Origin: Bacteroidota bacterium
Lineage (GTDB): Bacteria; Bacteroidota; Bacteroidia; Bacteroidales; VadinHA17
NCBI GenBank assembly: GCA_018262715.1
Contig: JADFDS010000018.1
Location: 1 to 37,128 of the forward strand
Direction of reading: 5' to 3'
Length of the DNA: 37,128 bases
Positions within the stretch are counted from its first letter, which is position 1; each line of letters starts with the position of its first letter. Below are positions 33,050-37,128 of this stretch, piece after piece. The notes under the pieces are model-generated. The model searched no databases, was not told the DNA's origin, and saw only the letters and a program-made list of their open reading frames with translations. The translations under genes and the position numbers were made by a program.

Positions 33050-34363
33050 TCAGAGCTTAATGACTTTCCGTCTGAGCATATTGTCTGTCTGTTCAATCTC
33101 CAGGATATAAGTTCCGCATGATAAAGCAGATGAATTAAAATTTACCTGGTTGCCATTCAGGTTACTTTTCCTTTGCACTATCTGTCCCAGGCTGTTATAT
33201 AGAGTTATGGTTGAATTATTAAAAGGTACGTCTGATGAAATTGTAATCCTGTCCCCGGCCGGATTCGGATAGATACATATGTCGTCGTCTTCAGCCGGGC
33301 TTGCCACGCCTGTCAGATTGCACACTGATGGCGTTCCGGTTGTTTGTCCGAGGGTAAGTATACCGGAAGTGACAGTCCAGTATTCATAGGTTCCGCCCGA
33401 GACAGTTGTCCAATCCTTTAGATCCACCGATTTTGCAGCTGCAGGGGCGGCGGTATAACTTCCCGGTCCTGGTATCACATAAACCCTGGCACCGTTTGTC
33501 CATGTCAGTGGCTGTCCCTGAACGCATGTTTCCGGAGCGGCACACCATTGTCTTAAGAAATATGCCTTGCCCACACCCGCCACCATTGCAATTCCATCCT
33601 GGTCAATGCAGACAGCGGTCTTTTCATCGCAGGCAATTCCTTTCACGTCTGTCATTGCCGAGTCTGTAATCATTCGTGACAGAAATGACATCAGCCTTCC
33701 CTGTCTCCCCCTTATGCCGTTGTCTGTGGTGCCACCCTTTGTATTAAAATGAGTGTCGCAGATTGTTTTCTTCAGAAACGGATTCTGCAGGAAATCGTTA
33801 TAGTGTATTCCGGTGCCTGACCTGTACGGATTAAGCAGGACCTCTTCTGACACAACGTTTGTGATGCCGTCATAATAAACGGAGCCCTGGATTGCCATGC
33901 CGGCGCTGGTGCCTCCGACAGGGATATGTTTGACATTTGCCAGGTAATTCAAAGCGGAGCCCAGCGCGGTTCCCCGGTAGAACCTGATATAATCATTCTG
34001 ATCACCCCCGGCAAAAAACAGGGCTTCAGCCTTTCTTACAGCCTGAACAACGGCAGAATCATTTGCCAGCTCTCTCGAATTAATCAGAAAGGTCTCAACA
34101 GAATTGGCTGAACCCAGACCATATATATAACTGTTGTAAGCATTTGTGCCGGTGGCACGAATAACCACAAAATCTCCCCCGCCCGATTTGTTGATCATCC
34201 ATGTGAAAGCAGCATCAACGTCAGCGCCTCCGCCCATCAGCACCGTTCCGGCCGAAACCGATGGGCTTATATCCGTTGCAGAGCCGACTCTCCCCAGGCT
34301 TTGTGCTCCGGCACAGATGACACCACCAAGGGAAAGCCAGACGGTCAGGAGTAATATTTTCAT
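33050..34363 (-). CDS. T9SS-exported cyanophycinase (peptidase S51 family)
   Basis: A 437-residue protein from ATG 34363 (signal MKILLLTVWLSLGGVICAGAQ; an extension to 34399 is less likely). The S51 fold shows GTVLMGGGADVDAAFTWM, the nucleophile Ser153 in VGGTSAGMAIQG, ALFFAGGDQNDY (116-126, the GGDQ loop of cyanophycinases) and TICDTHFNTKG...GRQGRLMSFL, where His and Arg complete the site. A long linker ends in a T9SS type A domain (ICIYPNPAGDRITISS...YILEIEQTDNMLRRKVIKL). The enzyme cleaves cyanophycin, an Asp-Arg polymer, into dipeptides, here outside the cell. It is divergent from a SusC transporter, which could import the products, though this link is inferred. Confidence 0.88.
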   Translation of the reverse strand: MKILLLTVWLSLGGVICAGAQSLGRVGSATDISPSVSAGTVLMGGGADVDAAFTWMINKSGGGDFVVIRATGTNAYNSYIYGLGSANSVETFLINSRELANDSAVVQAVRKAEALFFAGGDQNDYIRFYRGTALGSALNYLANVKHIPVGGTSAGMAIQGSVYYDGITNVVSEEVLLNPYRSGTGIHYNDFLQNPFLKKTICDTHFNTKGGTTDNGIRGRQGRLMSFLSRMITDSAMTDVKGIACDEKTAVCIDQDGIAMVAGVGKAYFLRQWCAAPETCVQGQPLTWTNGARVYVIPGPGSYTAAPAAAKSVDLKDWTTVSGGTYEYWTVTSGILTLGQTTGTPSVCNLTGVASPAEDDDICIYPNPAGDRITISSDVPFNNSTITLYNSLGQIVQRKSNLNGNQVNFNSSALSCGTYILEIEQTDNMLRRKVIKL

Positions 34364-34403
34364 ACACAATCTGCTCTTTTGGGTAACTGCAATTAACAAA
34401 ATC

Positions 34404-34433
34404 CCCCGGTAACGGGGATCCTGAGATCAGGAT
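34404..34433. repeat. Two adjacent hairpins in the cyanophycinase/SusC gap
   Basis: CCCCG-GTAA-CGGGG (34404-34417) is followed directly by ATCCTGA-GA-TCAGGAT (34418-34433), both perfect stems. They lie 41 bases upstream of the cyanophycinase ATG on the minus strand and 180 bases before the SusC start. They may be leader structures of the cyanophycinase mRNA; no T-run follows. Confidence 0.45.
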
Positions 34434-34610
34434 TTATTAAAGAAATATAAAATTTCCATAGTGATCAAAAAGTAATATCAAAAAGACCTAATTTTATAGG
34501 GTGAACCTCATTTTTGAGCCAATGCCTGCAGAACATAAGGAACTGACAACCTACGGCAGCATATAAATTGCATGACCACTGACTGAAAAACTCAAGTAAT
34601 TCTTACTATA

Positions 34611-37128
34611 ATGAAAAAACCCATTTCACAAACACAATTCCTTAATACCTCAGGTATCAGGATTGTTATCTGTGTAGTGCTTTTCCTGCTCGGTGATATC
34701 TCATTTGCAGGGAGTCTGAATTTAACCGGGAAAAGCCGGGAGGATAATAAAGCCATACCAGCCCAGACCCGGCAGGGAATCAGGATCACAGGCAAGGTTC
34801 TGGACGAAGAAGGCAAACCCCTGCCGGGCGCAAGCATCCTGCTTGCAGGTTCAATGACAGGCGCCATGTCCGAAACCGACGGATCCTATGCAATTACGGT
34901 ACCTTCCGCAGAAAGTATCCTCGAGTTCTCTTATGTGGGTTACCTAAAGCAACAGATCAGGGTAGGAACAAGAGCTGTCATCAATGTACAGCTTGTGATG
35001 CAGTACAACAGCATTTCAGATGTGGTTGTGGTGGGTTATGCCACGGAGCAGAAGGCTCTTCTTACCGGATCAATAGATGTGGTCAGTTCTGACGCGATCA
35101 GGGATATCCCTGTCATGAATATCGACAACCTGATGCAGGGGCAGGCCAGCGGGGTTCAGGTTACCCAGAACTCGGGAACACCCGGAGGGGCAACTTCCGT
35201 CAGGATCAGGGGGGTTAACTCCATCAGCGGATCCAACCAGCCGCTCTATGTTATCGACGGAATTCCCGTTGTCACCGGTGACTATGGCCAGGTGGGATAT
35301 GAAGGGCAGGGTATCAATGCAATATCCGACCTCAACCCCAATGATATCGAATCAATCAGTATTCTGAAGGATGCGGCTGCCGCCTCGATTTACGGAGCCC
35401 GTGCATCAAACGGGGTTATTGTGATCACCACAAAAAGAGGCGCCAATCAGAAAACACAGGTCAGCCTGAATTCATATTACGGGGTGCAACAGGTGTGGAG
35501 AACACTTGATATGCTCGATGCACGGGGGTGGATGGAATACAGGAATGACCTTGCAGGCACGCCTGTCTTTTCGCAGGAGCAGATGGAGAATATAACCATT
35601 GACACCGACTGGCAGGATATTATTTTCCGCACCGCACCGAATGCAAATTATGAGCTGACGGCAAATGGCGGGAACGAGAATACAAAGTTCTTTCTGAGCG
35701 GCGACTACTTCACCCAGGATGGCATACTGATAGGCACTGATTATCAGAGGCTGAACGGAAGAGTGAATATTGACCATAACCTTACTGAGAAATTCACTGT
35801 CGGTGCCAGCGTCGGACTGACCTATGCGAAAACCAACCGTGTGGAAGGAGACCAGACACTGCACGGGCCTCTTCCCAATGGTATTTCAACTCCTGCCATT
35901 TACCCGGTATATAATGAAGACGGCTCCTATAACCAGAGCGGGCCCTATTCAAATGCTGTTTCCATTGCCAATGAGGCAATCAACCAGAACTTCTCATTCA
36001 GGACACTGGCCAACTCTTACCTGACATGGCATATCCTGCCCCGCCTGAACCTCACCACCAAGTGGGGTGCTGACTTCCTGAACTTCCGCGAGCATGCCTT
36101 CGAGTTCAATACTGTCCAGGGGCAGAAATACAACGGCCTGGGATTTGAAACATACACCAATGTGCTGAACATAGTCTCCAACAACGTGCTCACCTATGAC
36201 TTCGCTGTCGGGGAGAACAAATTCGGGTTCCTGGCCGGTTACAGTTTTGAAAAATACCAGGACAGGTCTTCGTTTATCAGGGCACAGGACTATGCAGATG
36301 AGAGCCTTGAATACATCAACTCAGCCTCAACCATCGCTTCGGCAAGTTCCGATGCGAACAACTCGGGGCTGAACTCATTCTTCGGAAAGGTCAACTATGA
36401 CTATAAAACAAAATATATCATCTCACTTTCGGGCCGGTTTGACTCATCCTCGAAATTCGGTGAGAACAACCGGACGGGATTTTTCCCGGCAGCTTCAGTT
36501 GCCTGGAGGATGGGCGAGGAAAGCTTTATGGACAACCTCCCGGCAATATCCGAGTTAAAGATTAGGGCCAGTTACGGCCTCACAGGGAATGATGACATCC
36601 CCCACTTCCTTTATGCCGAGCTGTACGGTGTCACCTCCTACAACAGCGCCTCAGCCATATACCCGAGCAGCATCCCCAACCCGGACCTGAAATGGGAAAC
36701 CACGGCGCACCTGGATATCGGCATCGACCTGGGATTTCTGGAAAACCGTATTTTCCTTACCGCTGATTATTATAACAAGCAGACGAAGGATCTTCTTCTT
36801 GCAAGGCCGTTACCGGGAAGTTCAGGATTTTCTTCGATCACGGAAAATATCGGACAGGTCGAAAACAAGGGTGTGGAGCTAAATTTAACCACCAACAACC
36901 TGGTGGGCCGGTTCAAATGGAACACGGTAGCCAATCTGTCGGTCAACAGGAACAAGGTGCTTAAACTGTACAACGGACAGCCGATAGATGACATTGGCCG
37001 CGGAGGCAACCGTGTTATGGAGGGTCAGCCCATAGGCATTTTCTACAGTTATGAATGGCTGGGCATTGATCCCTCGACGGGCGACTGCGTATATTCTGAT
37101 CTTGACAAGAACGAACAGATAACGACGC
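34611..37128 (+). CDS. SusC/RagA-family TonB-dependent outer-membrane transporter (incomplete, runs off the end)
   Basis: About 839 codons are visible with no stop; the window ends inside the barrel. ATG 34611 gives a signal peptide (MKKPISQTQFLNTSGIRIVICVVLFLLG...SFA). Residues about 58-135 are the carboxypeptidase-regulatory-like domain (ITGKVLDEEGKPLPGASI). Next come the SusC hallmarks SDVVVVGYATEQKALLTGSI (about 136-155), the plug with NSGTPGGATSVRIRGVNSI, QPLYVIDGIPVV and LKDAAAASIYGARASNGVIVITTKRG, then the beta-barrel. It imports oligosaccharides or peptides with a SusD partner that must lie beyond the right edge. The regulator, often an ECF sigma/anti-sigma pair, is not seen in this window. 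Confidence 0.95.
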   Translation, partial: MKKPISQTQFLNTSGIRIVICVVLFLLGDISFAGSLNLTGKSREDNKAIPAQTRQGIRITGKVLDEEGKPLPGASILLAGSMTGAMSETDGSYAITVPSAESILEFSYVGYLKQQIRVGTRAVINVQLVMQYNSISDVVVVGYATEQKALLTGSIDVVSSDAIRDIPVMNIDNLMQGQASGVQVTQNSGTPGGATSVRIRGVNSISGSNQPLYVIDGIPVVTGDYGQVGYEGQGINAISDLNPNDIESISILKDAAAASIYGARASNGVIVITTKRGANQKTQVSLNSYYGVQQVWRTLDMLDARGWMEYRNDLAGTPVFSQEQMENITIDTDWQDIIFRTAPNANYELTANGGNENTKFFLSGDYFTQDGILIGTDYQRLNGRVNIDHNLTEKFTVGASVGLTYAKTNRVEGDQTLHGPLPNGISTPAIYPVYNEDGSYNQSGPYSNAVSIANEAINQNFSFRTLANSYLTWHILPRLNLTTKWGADFLNFREHAFEFNTVQGQKYNGLGFETYTNVLNIVSNNVLTYDFAVGENKFGFLAGYSFEKYQDRSSFIRAQDYADESLEYINSASTIASASSDANNSGLNSFFGKVNYDYKTKYIISLSGRFDSSSKFGENNRTGFFPAASVAWRMGEESFMDNLPAISELKIRASYGLTGNDDIPHFLYAELYGVTSYNSASAIYPSSIPNPDLKWETTAHLDIGIDLGFLENRIFLTADYYNKQTKDLLLARPLPGSSGFSSITENIGQVENKGVELNLTTNNLVGRFKWNTVANLSVNRNKVLKLYNGQPIDDIGRGGNRVMEGQPIGIFYSYEWLGIDPSTGDCVYSDLDKNEQITT

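Noticed and set aside
1-37128. CRISPR arrays, tRNA/rRNA genes, prophage or IS elements
   Set aside because: I saw no regular spaced repeats, cloverleaf-like sequences, or transposase/integrase genes on reading both strands; small RNAs without clear structure could still be missed.

Overview
The window reads as a chromosome segment from a Bacteroidota bacterium, most likely a Bacteroidia or Marinilabiliales-type environmental relative. Evidence: a SusC/RagA TonB-dependent transporter starts at the right end; two secreted proteins (45-2066 and 33050-34363) end in type IX secretion (T9SS type A) sorting domains; there is a LytS/LytTR two-component pair and a membrane-anchored AraC regulator; and several leaders carry the Bacteroidota -7 element TAnnTTTG (3672-3679, 5337-5344, 6637-6644, 29144-29151, 30215-30222), mostly without a Shine-Dalgarno sequence. 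I see no rRNA, tRNA, CRISPR array, insertion sequence or phage gene.

Left part (1-12.8 kb): a T9SS-exported Asp-box protein; a minus-strand pair of an SRPBCC protein and an iron-sulfur-flavoprotein-like flavodoxin; a methyltransferase; an exported nitroreductase; and a membrane AraC regulator. The regulator is followed by a long co-directional run (6752-12723): Acg-like nitroreductase, TraB/TIKI-like protein, lipoprotein, PD40 propeller lipoprotein, serine hydrolase, SnoaL-like protein and a truncated metallo-beta-lactamase-fold gene. A 22-bp-period direct repeat plus a -7 box lies between the AraC gene and this run, so the regulator probably controls it.

Middle (12.8-21.2 kb): a large secreted GH127/GH146-like glycosidase with a LamG-like N-terminus; a secreted phosphodiester glycosidase behind a repeat-rich leader; a minus-strand pair of DUF4386 membrane protein and quinone-oxidoreductase-like MDR enzyme; a tandem AHSA1/SRPBCC protein; and a membrane-anchored alpha/beta hydrolase.

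21.2-27.3 kb is the most coherent and interesting block. A three-gene minus-strand operon encodes a long-chain acyl-CoA ligase, a GNAT-like YghO-family acyltransferase and a CrtI/retinol-saturase-like FAD oxidoreductase. It is divergent from a TetR regulator and an uncharacterised multi-pass membrane protein. Two copies of ATGAA-N6-TTCAT, one before each plus-strand gene, resemble the fatty-acid regulator FadR site of Bacillus. I read this as a lipid-building module (activated fatty acid, N- or O-acylation, redox tailoring) under acyl-CoA-responsive control. The product is unknown; a ceramide-like or other N-acyl lipid is one possibility.

27.3-30.2 kb: a LytTR response regulator and LytS-type kinase, a small lipoprotein and an outer-membrane barrel protein. 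A doublet repeat with a 21-bp period lies upstream of the barrel gene's promoter and could be the regulator's target. Right end: a DUF4350-like exported protein, an SDR resembling chlorophyll-b reductase, a lipoprotein, a T9SS-exported cyanophycinase and the incomplete SusC gene.
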